NCBI RefSeq assembly: GCF_032335695.1
Contig: NZ_JACTOJ010000004.1
Span: 186,001 to 250,000, forward strand
Direction: 5' to 3'
Source of the DNA: JACTOJ01 sp032335695
Lineage (GTDB): Bacteria; Bacillota; Clostridia; Clostridiales; Clostridiaceae
Length of the DNA stretch: 64,000 nucleotides
Part shown: piece by piece, positions 24,123-32,570 of the stretch
How positions within the stretch are numbered: position 1 is the stretch's first letter
How the letters are laid out: each line of letters starts with the position of its first letter
Translations under genes and position numbers: made by a program
Notes under the pieces: generated by a model
Databases searched by the model: none
What the model was told of the DNA's origin: nothing
The model's input: only the letters and a program-made list of their open reading frames with translations

Positions 24123-25628
24123 TTAGAAACTTAACAACTTGAAGGAATCCTTTAAGCTCGGATAAAGCTTTGTGAAAACTTCATATACCTTATTGTATTT
24201 TTCTACATTTTCAGGTATTGGAGATACTTCATTTGTAACCTTTATTAGCTTTTCACAGGCTTCATCTACGGTTTTGAATAATCCACAGCCAACAGCTGCA
24301 AGGATAGCAGCACCGTAGGCTGGTCCTTCTTTTGAATTTATGAGAGCTACCTTAGTATTTAAAACATCTGCAAGTATCTGTCTCCACAAAACGCTCTTGG
24401 AGCCGCCGCCGCTTACTCTCACTTCTTCTATTGGAACCTTGAGAGACCTTAATATTTCTAAAGAATCTCTAAGTCCAAAACATACACCTTCAAGAATTGC
24501 TCTGGTCATGTCTCCTCTTTCAGTGGTCATGGTCATGCCTACGAAGGTTCCTTTTGCGTGAGGATCTGAATGAGGTGTCCTCTCTCCCATAAGATATGGA
24601 AGATAAACCACTCCATTAGCTCCAACCTTGCTTTTAGCTGCTTCTTCAAGAAGGAAATCAAAAGTTTTAGCCGAATCTTCCCCGCATAAGCCTTTATTTA
24701 TCTGCTCTACCCACCATTTAAGGCAAGAAGCCGCAGAAAGCATAACTCCCATCTGATGGTATTTTCCATTAGCATGGCAGAAGGAGTGAAGTCTGTTGTC
24801 ATCATCTACTTCATATTTTTCAGAGCTTGCAAATATTACTCCAGAGGTTCCAAGAGCCGCTGATAATATTCCCTCTGATACTGTACCAGTTCCAACTGCT
24901 CCAGCTGCCTGGTCTCCTGCTCCACCTACAACAATAGTAGCTGTAGCAAGTCCTGTATATTCAGCCACTTCTTCTGTAAGAGTTCCAGTTGGCTCCCAGG
25001 ATTCTACTACTCTTGGAAGCATTGCTTCAGTTATTCCTGTTATCTCAAGCATCTCCTTAGACCACTTTCTTCCTTCCACGTCTAAAAGCAGCATTCCTGA
25101 TGCATCTGAAACATCTGTGGCAAATTCTCCAGTAAGCTTCAATCTGATGTAATCCTTTGGAAGCATTATATACTTAGCTTTTGCAAATATTTCAGGCTCA
25201 TGCTTTTTAACCCATAATATTTTTGGTGCTGTGAAGCCTGTCAATGCTTTATTTCCTGTATACTTTGATAATTTATCTTGTCCTATAACTTCATTTAAAT
25301 ACACACATTCTTCTTCTGTTCTTTGATCACACCAAAGAATGGCTGGACGAAGCACGGAATAATGCTCATCAAGCATAACTAAACCATGCATTTGCCCGCT
25401 AAAGCCTATTCCCTTTACAGCTTCGCTGCTTAATTTAGATTTTGCCAATAATTCTTTAAGTCCGTCTCTAACTGCTTCCCACCAATCTTCTGGGTTCTGT
25501 TCTGCAAAGCCAGGCTTAGGATAGCTTACATCATAGTCCTTTGACAAAGCTTCTACTACCTTACCTTCATCATTCATAATAACTAACTTTACTGAGGAAG
25601 TTCCTAAATCAATTCCTACAAAATTCAT
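24123..25628 (-). CDS. xylB: Xylulokinase
   Basis: This FGGY-family kinase phosphorylates D-xylulose to xylulose-5-phosphate. The 501-residue length fits. Visible blocks are FVGIDLGTSSVK (phosphate loop), GFSGQMHGLVMLD, ILWCDQRT, the GGAGDQAAGAVG segment near the catalytic Asp, and GGGSKSVLWRQILAD. The start at 25628 is preceded by GGTGAAAG; an ATG four codons upstream has poor support. It ends a block with transaldolase 15 bp ahead, and with the ROK regulator and xylA further upstream, so a xylose-to-pentose-phosphate unit is clear. Confidence 0.93.
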   Translation of the reverse strand: MNFVGIDLGTSSVKLVIMNDEGKVVEALSKDYDVSYPKPGFAEQNPEDWWEAVRDGLKELLAKSKLSSEAVKGIGFSGQMHGLVMLDEHYSVLRPAILWCDQRTEEECVYLNEVIGQDKLSKYTGNKALTGFTAPKILWVKKHEPEIFAKAKYIMLPKDYIRLKLTGEFATDVSDASGMLLLDVEGRKWSKEMLEITGITEAMLPRVVESWEPTGTLTEEVAEYTGLATATIVVGGAGDQAAGAVGTGTVSEGILSAALGTSGVIFASSEKYEVDDDNRLHSFCHANGKYHQMGVMLSAASCLKWWVEQINKGLCGEDSAKTFDFLLEEAAKSKVGANGVVYLPYLMGERTPHSDPHAKGTFVGMTMTTERGDMTRAILEGVCFGLRDSLEILRSLKVPIEEVRVSGGGSKSVLWRQILADVLNTKVALINSKEGPAYGAAILAAVGCGLFKTVDEACEKLIKVTNEVSPIPENVEKYNKVYEVFTKLYPSLKDSFKLLSF

Positions 25629-25643
25629 AACTTTCACCATCCA

Positions 25644-26291
25644 CTATTTATTAAAGGCCTCGTTCCAATCTTTCTTAAACTTCTCTATTCCTGCATCTGT
25701 CAAGGGATGCTTAACCATCTGAAGTATAACTTTATATGGTACTGTAGCTATATGAGCTCCAGCTCTTGCAGCATCTATTATATGAACAGGATGTCTTATG
25801 CTTGCTGCTATTATTTCTGTATTTATATCATGAATTGCAAATATATCTGCTATAGTTTCTATAAGTTCAATACCGTTGAAAGATATATCATCAAGTCTTC
25901 CTAGGAATGGGCTCACATAAGTAGCACCTGCTCTAGCAGCCAGCAATGCCTGATTTGCTGAGAAGATTAAAGTTACATTTGTTTTTATTCCTTCTTTAGC
26001 TAAAACCTTAACAGCTTTTAATCCTTCTATTGTCATTGGTATCTTTACTACCATGTTTTTGTGAATTGCTGCAATTTCTCTTCCTTCTTTGATCATACCC
26101 TCAGCATCTTCACTTATAACTTCACCGCTGATAGGTCCATCTACTATTGAAGCTATCTCTTTAATAGTTTGTATGAAATCTCTTCCTTCTTTAGCTATTA
26201 AAGATGGATTTGTAGTCACCCCGCAGATTACTCCCATATCATTAGCAGCCTTTATTTCCTCTACATTAGCTGTATCTATAAATAATTTCAT
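25644..26291 (-). CDS. tal: Transaldolase, short TalC/FSA type
   Basis: The 215-residue protein belongs to the small transaldolase / fructose-6-phosphate aldolase group. The Schiff-base lysine is K83 in VVKIPMT, and MKLFIDTANVEEI and GVTTNPSLIAKEG are typical. In this context it should return pentose-phosphate carbon to glycolysis. GGAGGG precedes the ATG and the gap to xylB is small, so they share a transcript. Transaldolase and F6P aldolase activities are not separable by eye. Confidence 0.88.
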   Translation of the reverse strand: MKLFIDTANVEEIKAANDMGVICGVTTNPSLIAKEGRDFIQTIKEIASIVDGPISGEVISEDAEGMIKEGREIAAIHKNMVVKIPMTIEGLKAVKVLAKEGIKTNVTLIFSANQALLAARAGATYVSPFLGRLDDISFNGIELIETIADIFAIHDINTEIIAASIRHPVHIIDAARAGAHIATVPYKVILQMVKHPLTDAGIEKFKKDWNEAFNK

Positions 26292-26330
26292 ATACGTCCC
26301 TCCATTTTATTTTAAATTTATTTTTTTATA

Positions 26331-27491
26331 TTATATTGTATAAAATTCAAAACCCTCCATAATGGGTATTAGAGAAGCTCCCATTATGTCAGCATCCTTG
26401 CCTAAAAGAGAAAATAATATATTTATATCCTCCCTTGAGTAAAGTCTGTTGTTCTCAAATATTTTATTTTTAAGCCTATCAAAAAATACATCTTTATATA
26501 GACTTATTTCTCCTCCAATTACTACGTAGTGAGGATTGAATATAAATATTAAATTTTCAATTCCGTCGGATAAATCAGAAATATAATTATCAAGAACTTT
26601 TTCGGCCGTCGCTTCTCCAGATCTAAATTTTTCTACAAACTCAGAGATGCTATGGAGCTTCAAACCGGCAGCATTGTTATAATCCTTTAGCAAAGCTCTA
26701 TTTGAAGCATAAGTTTCAAAACAGCCTCTTTTGCCGCAGCTGCATAATCTTCCATCTTTATTTATGCTCATATGTCCAATTTCACCAGCCCTCATGCTGG
26801 AGCCCTTAAACATCTTCTGATCTATTATCATGCCGCCTCCAACACCTTCTGTGATGGATATATAAATCACACTTTCTTTTTCTTTAGCGGTGCCAAGATT
26901 CCATTCTGCTAGAGCTCCAGCATTGGCTTCATTTTCAAGATATACTGGCACATTTATCTTTTCCTTCAGCTCCTGAAAAAATACGTCCTTAAGATTGAAA
27001 TTAGTAGCCACTTGAAGTCTAAGCTTATTTCGATCTACTATACCTGGAAGAGATATTCCTATACCCATCAATATATTTGAGGTCACACCATTACTGCTCA
27101 TCAATTGCTGAACAAGCTTTTCCATGCAGCTTATTACAGCCTCACCCTCAAGGGATTCTAATTCTTCTGATATATCGTCTATTATATTACTGTCTAAATT
27201 AGTTAAAATTGCTCTTACAAAATCCTTTTGAAGAGATAGTCCTATGCTGAATCTGGAATCTGGCAGAAATCTTATTATCACTGGTTTTCTTCCGCCTGTA
27301 GATCCTGCCACCCCAGCTTCCTCAACAATTCCTTCCTCTATCAATTCTCCAACTATTGTAGTCACGGTAGGCACGCTGATATTGAGCTTTCTTGCTATAT
27401 CTAGTTTAGTTAATTCTCTTTCTGCTAAAAGAAGTTTTATTATTCTCTTGCGATTATTTATTTTTATATTTGTCTGATCTATTGCTAACAT
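26331..27491 (-). CDS. xylR: ROK-family transcriptional repressor, probable XylR
   Basis: A 386-residue regulator. The N-terminal winged helix is RKRIIKLLLAERELTKLDIARKLNISVPTV (15-50). The ROK sugar-binding domain follows, with GTAKEKESVIYISITEGVGGG, EIGHMSIN and the zinc motif CSCGKRGCFE. ROK proteins of this layout beside xylA and xylB repress xylose genes until xylose binds. It lies between xylA and the transaldolase on the same strand. The start has GGTGA upstream. A 23-bp palindrome before the xylA promoter is its most likely site. Confidence 0.85.
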   Translation of the reverse strand: MLAIDQTNIKINNRKRIIKLLLAERELTKLDIARKLNISVPTVTTIVGELIEEGIVEEAGVAGSTGGRKPVIIRFLPDSRFSIGLSLQKDFVRAILTNLDSNIIDDISEELESLEGEAVISCMEKLVQQLMSSNGVTSNILMGIGISLPGIVDRNKLRLQVATNFNLKDVFFQELKEKINVPVYLENEANAGALAEWNLGTAKEKESVIYISITEGVGGGMIIDQKMFKGSSMRAGEIGHMSINKDGRLCSCGKRGCFETYASNRALLKDYNNAAGLKLHSISEFVEKFRSGEATAEKVLDNYISDLSDGIENLIFIFNPHYVVIGGEISLYKDVFFDRLKNKIFENNRLYSREDINILFSLLGKDADIMGASLIPIMEGFEFYTI

Positions 27492-27596
27492 AATTTCACC
27501 ACTTCATATAAAAGCTGCATGAAGACATAATCTCCATGCAAGCTCTGTAAATACCTTTATGGGATTTCCAGTACCAAAATTTTAATTCATAAATAT

Positions 27597-27638
27597 TTTT
27601 TATGCAAGTTTTTATTATTGATTTTTTCCTGCATAAAG
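27597..27638 (-). terminator. Possible terminator after xylA
   Basis: TTTATGCAAG pairs with CCTGCATAAA (one mismatch) around an AT-rich loop, followed on the minus strand by AT-rich sequence. It would separate xylA from the ROK gene. Confidence 0.4.
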
Positions 27639-27662
27639 CTTGGTTTTTAAACCGTTATACTA

Positions 27663-28985
27663 TTATTTATCACCATATATATACTGGTTTACTATAGCCT
27701 CAAGCATTTCTTGTCTTCCTGACTTATTTGTTATATGGCTATGAGCTAAAGCATATTTTTCTAAGGCTTCAAAGTCTACTTTACCATCAACTATGTCCTT
27801 ACCTATTCCTTCGCTGAAGCTAACATATCTTCCTTTAACAAATTCTTCAAGCTCTCCAGTCTCTAAAAGCTTCTGAGCTACCTTATAGCCCTTAGCTATT
27901 GTATCCATTCCTGCTATATAAGCAAGGAATAAATCCTGATATTCAAAGGAAGCTCTTCTAACCTTTGCATCGAAATTAAGTCCTCCTGGTGCAATTCCTC
28001 CATTCTTTATAACTTCATACATAGCAAGAGTTGCATCGTATATGTTTGTTGGGAACTGATCTGTATCCCATCCTAAGTTTGGATCTCCCTGGTTTACATC
28101 AAGACTTCCAAGTACACCATTTGTTCTTGCAACAGCAATTTCATGCTGGAAGGTATGGGTTGCAAGAGTTGCATGGTTAGCCTCTATGTTGATTTTGAAA
28201 TATTTATCTAAGTCGTATTTTCTAAGGAAAGCTAAAACTGTAGCTACATCAAAATCATACTGATGCTTTGTAGGTTCCTTTGGTTTTGGCTCTATTAGGA
28301 ACTGTCCAGTAAAGCCTATCTTTTTAGCATAATCTACAGCCATGTGGAAGAATCTTGCTAAGTTATCCTGCTCTAATTGCATGTCAGTGTTAAGAAGTGT
28401 TTCATAGCCTTCTCTTCCACCCCAGAATACATAGTTTTCTCCGCCCAGCTTTTTAGTAACTTCCATAGCCTTTTTAACCTGAGCTGCTGCATATGCATAA
28501 ACATCTGCGTTACAAGTTGTAGCTGCACCATGTACAAATCTTGGGTTTCCGAACATATTAGCAGTGCCCCATAGAAGTTTCTTGTTGTACTTGCCCATTA
28601 ATTCTTTGCAATAATCAACTATTTCATCAAGTATGGCATTAGTTTCTTCTAAATCCTTTCCTTCTGGAGCTATATCTCTGTCATGGAATGCAAAATATTC
28701 TATGCCAGTCTTATCCATAAATTCAAAAGCAGCTTCCATTCTGATTTTTGCAAGTTTTACTGGATCTTTTTCTCCATCCCAAGGCTTCTGATAAGTTCCT
28801 ACACCAAATGGATCCGAACCTTCTGCTGTTAAAGTGTGCCAAAAGGACATTGTAAATCTTAAATGATCCTTCAATGGTTTTCCATTAACTATTTCATCTG
28901 GATTGTAGTACTTATAGGCTAATGGATTTTTAGAATCCTTGCCTTCAAATTTTATTTTTTCTATACCCTTAAAATATTCAGTCAT
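27663..28985 (-). CDS. xylA: Xylose isomerase
   Basis: It interconverts D-xylose and D-xylulose. The 440-residue protein is of the longer class II form. Metal and catalytic blocks seen are YFAFHDRDIAPEG (His), VFWGGREGYETLLNTD, FLIEPKPKEPTKHQYDFD, and NIEANHATLA with LDVNQGDPNLGWDTDQFP. The start is the ATG at 28985, five to six bases after AAGGAGGG; the longer frame adds nine residues without support. It heads the xylose block, with a recognisable promoter, a 23-bp palindrome and a cre-like site upstream. Confidence 0.95.
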   Translation of the reverse strand: MTEYFKGIEKIKFEGKDSKNPLAYKYYNPDEIVNGKPLKDHLRFTMSFWHTLTAEGSDPFGVGTYQKPWDGEKDPVKLAKIRMEAAFEFMDKTGIEYFAFHDRDIAPEGKDLEETNAILDEIVDYCKELMGKYNKKLLWGTANMFGNPRFVHGAATTCNADVYAYAAAQVKKAMEVTKKLGGENYVFWGGREGYETLLNTDMQLEQDNLARFFHMAVDYAKKIGFTGQFLIEPKPKEPTKHQYDFDVATVLAFLRKYDLDKYFKINIEANHATLATHTFQHEIAVARTNGVLGSLDVNQGDPNLGWDTDQFPTNIYDATLAMYEVIKNGGIAPGGLNFDAKVRRASFEYQDLFLAYIAGMDTIAKGYKVAQKLLETGELEEFVKGRYVSFSEGIGKDIVDGKVDFEALEKYALAHSHITNKSGRQEMLEAIVNQYIYGDK

Positions 28986-28997
28986 GATAACCCTCCT

Positions 28998-29011
28998 TGA
29001 AATCATTTTCA
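28998..29011 (-). promoter_or_regulatory. cre-like catabolite repression site in the xylA leader
   Basis: TGAAAATGATTTCA on the minus strand differs from the TGWAANCGNTNWCA pattern of CcpA sites at one position only. It lies downstream of the -10 box, a roadblock location. Confidence 0.55.
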
Positions 29012-29024
29012 TTTCTATATATTT

Positions 29025-29053
29025 ATAATACTACAATAGCAATACTTTTTCAA
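29025..29053 (-). promoter_or_regulatory. xylA promoter
   Basis: TTGAAA (29048-29053), a 17-bp spacer and TATTAT (29025-29030) on the minus strand, about 40 bp ahead of the start codon. Confidence 0.65.
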
Positions 29054-29056
29054 CGT

Positions 29057-29079
29057 CTTTTTAAAAGTATTTTAAAAAC
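29057..29079. promoter_or_regulatory. 23-bp palindrome, candidate XylR operator
   Basis: CTTTTTAAAA, a GTA centre and TTTTAAAAAC are symmetric except at the outermost base. It lies immediately upstream of the -35 box. Assignment to the ROK regulator is an inference from position. Confidence 0.5.
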
Positions 29080-29090
29080 TTTTTTTGAAA

Positions 29091-29150
29091 TAGGGGACGG
29101 TTCACAAATTTTTGCAGCTATTACTGCGAATTTTTGTGAACCGTCCCCTA
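29091..29150. repeat. REP-like palindrome, copy 12 (pair)
   Basis: Both outer ends keep the full TAGGGGACGG / CCGTCCCCTA, and the inner arms are slightly diverged. It lies between the xylA promoter region and the 3' end of the metal ATPase gene, four bases short of that gene's stop codon. Confidence 0.9.
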
Positions 29151-29153
29151 GAT

Positions 29154-31361
29154 TTATTTTGTTGATAAAGCTCGCATGGAATTCAATACCGCTATTAGAG
29201 CAACTCCCACATCTCCAAAAACTGCTTCCCACATGGTAGCTATTCCCAAAGCTCCCATTATGAGTATTACTGCCTTAACTGCTAATGCAAAAACTATATT
29301 TTGCATTACTATAGTGCTGGTTCTTCTAGCTATTTTCACAGCTGCTGCTATCTTTGAAGGTTCGTCCGTCATTATAACTACGTCGGCGGCTTCAATCGCA
29401 GCATCTGATCCTATGCCTCCCATGGCTATTCCCACATCAGCTCTTGCTAATACTGGTGCATCATTTATTCCATCTCCAACAAATATAAGCTTTCCTTTTT
29501 CGCTTTTGCTTCCATAGAGTTCTTCTAACTTCTGAACCTTGTCCTGAGGAAGCAGTTCAGAATATACCTTATCCACTTTCAACTCTTTAGCCACTGAATC
29601 TGCAGTTTTCTTGTTATCGCCTGTAAGCATTACAGTTGTTGTTATTCCTATTTTCTTAAGTTCTCCAATGGCTTTGGGAGAATCTTTTTTAATAGTATCT
29701 GCTATAATTACTGTACCTGCATACTTGTTATCTATGGCTACATGAATCAAAGTTCCTTCAGCTTCTATAGGTTTTTCTACTATTCCTTTAGCTTCTAGAA
29801 GCTTCACATTTCCAGCAAGTATTTCTTTTCCTTCTACCTGTGCAGATAATCCTTTACCTGCAATTTCCTGATATTTATCGATGGCTTCCTTATCTATTGC
29901 TTTTCCGTAAGCTTTTACAATTGAAAGAGCGATAGGATGATTTGAATAGCTTTCTACCTTTGCTGCTGCTTCAAGCACTTCTTCTTGAGTAAAGCCTTCC
30001 ATGCTCACTATTTCTTTCACATCAAAAGCCCCTTTGGTTAAAGTACCAGTCTTATCAAACACTACAATCTCTGCATTTTTTAGGGCTTCAAGATAATTTC
30101 CTCCCTTTATCAATATGCCTAGCTTAGAAGCAGCGCCTATTCCTCCAAAGAAGCCAAGGGGTATGGATATGACTAAAGCACAAGGGCAAGAAACAACTAA
30201 GAATACCAAAGCCCTGTTTATCCATCCATATAGGTTACCTACGAAAATTGGTGGTATAAAGGCTAGAAGTGCTGCTGCTATAACTACTACAGGAGTGTAA
30301 TATCTAGCAAATTTAGTGATAAATTTTTCAGTTTGTGCTTTCTTGCTTCCGGAATTCTGAACCAGTTCCAATATTTTCGAAACAGTAGATTCTCCGTAAC
30401 TTTTAGTTACCTTTAAAGTTAACACTCCATTTTTATTCACAGAACCTGATAATACCTCATGGCCGCTTTCAACTTCTCTCGGCATAGACTCACCGGTTAA
30501 TGCACTAGTGTCTATAGCTGCTGAGCCTTCTATAACAATTCCATCCAAAGGCACCTTCTCGCCGGCTTTAACTAAGATTAGATCTCCCACATTAACTTTC
30601 TCAGGAAAAACCTTGATAATATCACCATCGACCTTTACATTAGCATAATCAGGTCTTATATCCATCATGGCTTGAATAGATTTTCTAGACTTGTCTACCG
30701 CCATGTCCTGAAAAAATTCTCCAACTTGGTAAAACAGCATTACCGCTACACCCTCAGCATACTCGCCCACTGCAAAGGCTCCTACTGTAGCTAGTGCCAT
30801 AAGAAAGTTTTCATCAAAGATTTCGCCTTTTATGATGTTTCTGATAGCTCTAAAAAGTACTGATCCTCCTATCATAAGATAGCTTACAAAGTAGAGAGCA
30901 AATTCTTCTATTGAATTCAATTTAATAAAACGAGCGGCTATAAAGCATAAAACTCCTAGAGCGAACTGCATTATCTGCTTAAATTCAAGCTCTTCACCTT
31001 CATCATGGCTGTGACTATAATCATGTGAATGTCCATGATGATGCTCCTCTTCCTGCTTTGAGGAATCATCATATTCACAGCTGCAGCCTTTAACATTAGC
31101 TTTTCCCGGAAATTTTTTAACATTTTTATTTTCATATCTCACTTTTACATCAGGTTCAACTACACTGACTATACCTTCTATTTCAGAAACCAGAGTTTTA
31201 AAATCTTTTTCTCCGCTGACCTCCACAAAAAGTTTTTTGGATACAAAATCAATTACGGAAGTTTCAACTCCGCTAAGCTTCCCTACTCTGCTTTCTATTT
31301 TAGCTGCACAATTTGCACAGCAAAGATTTTCTAGGATAAATTCATTCTTTACAGCACTCAT
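29154..31361 (-). CDS. cadA: P1B-type heavy-metal ATPase (Cd/Zn/Pb), CadA
   Basis: A 735-residue exporter of soft divalent metals. An N-terminal heavy-metal domain carries C15-A-N-C18 in LCCANCAAKIE. A His-rich linker (HHHGHSHDYSHSH, about 108-120) follows. The membrane region holds the CPC motif SCPCALVISIPLGFF, and the soluble part has TGES, DKTGTLTKG and GDGINDAPVLARADVGIAMG. This set is typical of CadA/ZntA. GGAGG precedes the ATG. It follows the ArsR-type repressor gene by 85 bp on the same strand and so forms a cadCA operon under the operator at 31847. Confidence 0.92.
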   Translation of the reverse strand: MSAVKNEFILENLCCANCAAKIESRVGKLSGVETSVIDFVSKKLFVEVSGEKDFKTLVSEIEGIVSVVEPDVKVRYENKNVKKFPGKANVKGCSCEYDDSSKQEEEHHHGHSHDYSHSHDEGEELEFKQIMQFALGVLCFIAARFIKLNSIEEFALYFVSYLMIGGSVLFRAIRNIIKGEIFDENFLMALATVGAFAVGEYAEGVAVMLFYQVGEFFQDMAVDKSRKSIQAMMDIRPDYANVKVDGDIIKVFPEKVNVGDLILVKAGEKVPLDGIVIEGSAAIDTSALTGESMPREVESGHEVLSGSVNKNGVLTLKVTKSYGESTVSKILELVQNSGSKKAQTEKFITKFARYYTPVVVIAAALLAFIPPIFVGNLYGWINRALVFLVVSCPCALVISIPLGFFGGIGAASKLGILIKGGNYLEALKNAEIVVFDKTGTLTKGAFDVKEIVSMEGFTQEEVLEAAAKVESYSNHPIALSIVKAYGKAIDKEAIDKYQEIAGKGLSAQVEGKEILAGNVKLLEAKGIVEKPIEAEGTLIHVAIDNKYAGTVIIADTIKKDSPKAIGELKKIGITTTVMLTGDNKKTADSVAKELKVDKVYSELLPQDKVQKLEELYGSKSEKGKLIFVGDGINDAPVLARADVGIAMGGIGSDAAIEAADVVIMTDEPSKIAAAVKIARRTSTIVMQNIVFALAVKAVILIMGALGIATMWEAVFGDVGVALIAVLNSMRALSTK

Positions 31362-31446
31362 TTTCTAATCCTCCCTACAATAAAAATTAAATATTTCAGG
31401 CAGTTGATTTAGATTGCTTACATCCTATAGGATAAAAATCAAAACA

Positions 31447-31827
31447 TTATTTTAAATTATAGCTCTCTTTTAAATGTGTAAGTCCTAAATCAAATATTTT
31501 TTTTACATGCTCATCATCAAGAGAATAGTAAACTACCTTGCCTTCTTTTCTATATTTTACAAGCTTGGCCTGTTTAAGAACTCTCAGCTGATGCGATACT
31601 GCAGATTGAGACATCTGCAATAATGCTGATATATCGCAAACACACATCTCTGCTTCAAATAAGGTACATATTATTTTAATTCTGCTGCTATCCCCGAAGA
31701 CTTTAAAAAGTTCTGCTAAATCGAAGAGTAAATCTTCCTCTGGCAATTTTTTCTTAACTTCCTGTACTACGTCTTCATGAATAATGCTGCAGTTACAAAA
31801 TTCTATCTCTTCTTTATTCTTCTCCAT
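31447..31827 (-). CDS. cadC: ArsR/SmtB-family metal-sensing repressor, CadC type
   Basis: A 126-residue winged-helix repressor. The N-terminal CNC pair (EFCNCSI) and the ELCVCD-like alpha-3 motif EAEMCVCDIS supply the cysteine thiolates of the CadC type Cd/Pb site, and SQSAVSHQLRVLKQAKLVKYRKEGKVVYY is the DNA-binding helix and wing. The start is the ATG at 31827 because GGAGG lies eight bases ahead; two ATGs further up lack a site. Metal binding should release it from the operator at its own promoter, which also drives cadA. Confidence 0.88.
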   Translation of the reverse strand: MEKNKEEIEFCNCSIIHEDVVQEVKKKLPEEDLLFDLAELFKVFGDSSRIKIICTLFEAEMCVCDISALLQMSQSAVSHQLRVLKQAKLVKYRKEGKVVYYSLDDEHVKKIFDLGLTHLKESYNLK

Positions 31828-31846
31828 ATTATTTTCCTCCATGTTC

Positions 31847-31866
31847 ATATGAATACTTGTTCATAT
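31847..31866. promoter_or_regulatory. ArsR/SmtB-type operator of cadCA
   Basis: ATATGAATACTTGTTCATAT has 7-bp inverted arms and fits the known ATATGAACA...TTCATAT pattern of SmtB/CzrA/CadC operators. It lies just downstream of the -10 box, over the expected start of transcription. Confidence 0.8.
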
Positions 31867-31870
31867 ATTC

Positions 31871-31899
31871 ATTATATGCACAGGAAAATTTTTTGTCAA
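31871..31899 (-). promoter_or_regulatory. Perfect-consensus promoter of cadCA
   Basis: TTGACA (31894-31899), a 17-bp spacer and TATAAT (31871-31876) on the minus strand. Confidence 0.85.
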
Positions 31900-31904
31900 T
31901 AAAA

Positions 31905-32084
31905 ATGGCTATATCTTAAAATATCTTTATAAAATCTTTAGTTATCTGCCATGAATTCTTTCATAAACAGCTACTCAAATCACTAAAGATAATATCAACA
32001 TTTTAAAACATAACCTACCAAATAAAGCAGGTTCAGATAAATATTTAGGTGCTTAAAAGCAACACTTATCTTAAACCTGCTTAT
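31905..32084. other. Two imperfect stem-loops between cadCA and the PTS operon
   Basis: The first pairs GGCTATATCTTAAAAT near 31907 with ATTTTAAAACATAACC near 32013. The second pairs AAGCAGGTT/AGATAA (32025-32040) with TTATCT/AACCTGCTT (32066-32083). The first resembles the stem at 36808, suggesting a shared palindromic family or common terminator type. Confidence 0.4.
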
Positions 32085-32151
32085 CATTTAAATTATGAAC
32101 TTGTATATCTGTATATTTAGAGTTAAAATTAGCTTGAGAATATATACTTTA

Positions 32152-32191
32152 TAGAAATATCTTAAAAAATGTTTATTTTAAGATATTTCTA
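32152..32191. terminator. 16-bp AT-only hairpin at the end of the PTS operon
   Basis: TAGAAATATCTTAAAA and TTTTAAGATATTTCTA are exact complements over an 8-base loop. The EIIA stop TAG lies inside the stem. The T run follows on the plus strand, so polarity is unusual for the leftward operon. Confidence 0.55.
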
Positions 32192-32542
32192 TTTTTTTAT
32201 TAGTTCTTCTATGGCTTTTTCTAATTTATATACTTTTTTATATAATTCTATTTCTCTCTTTATAAGATTCTTTTCTGAGAGTGCTGTCATAAGCTGGTCT
32301 TGTGCATGTATAACTAAAAAGTTAGGAGTCTCTTTATCCATTTGACCTTGTATCAGCATGTTTTGATATTCATGACCATCATAAAATTCTTCATCTGCCT
32401 CTTCAAGACATTTTTCTGCTAATTCAAACTTTCCTTCCTCTGCTGCATCTAACGCTTCATAGGCTTTTCCTCTTGCGTTTCCTCCATGAAGTACTAAATT
32501 AAAAATTATTTTCTCTAAATCTAATTTTGTTTCTTCGCTCAC
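32189..32542 (-). CDS. PTS lactose/cellobiose-family EIIA component
   Basis: A 117-residue cytoplasmic phosphocarrier. The phosphorylated His is in FLVIHAQDQLM, and the three-helix pattern (IIFNLVLHGGNARGKAYEAL) is that of the lac/cel EIIA family. I start at the GTG at 32542, since GGAGG lies seven bases ahead inside the longer frame. Last gene of the operon PRD regulator - small membrane protein - EIIB - EIIC - EIIA. It passes phosphate from HPr to the EIIB at 33960. Confidence 0.88.
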   Translation of the reverse strand: MSEETKLDLEKIIFNLVLHGGNARGKAYEALDAAEEGKFELAEKCLEEADEEFYDGHEYQNMLIQGQMDKETPNFLVIHAQDQLMTALSEKNLIKREIELYKKVYKLEKAIEELIKK

Positions 32543-32570
32543 CTTTAAACCTCCATTCATATTCTAAATA

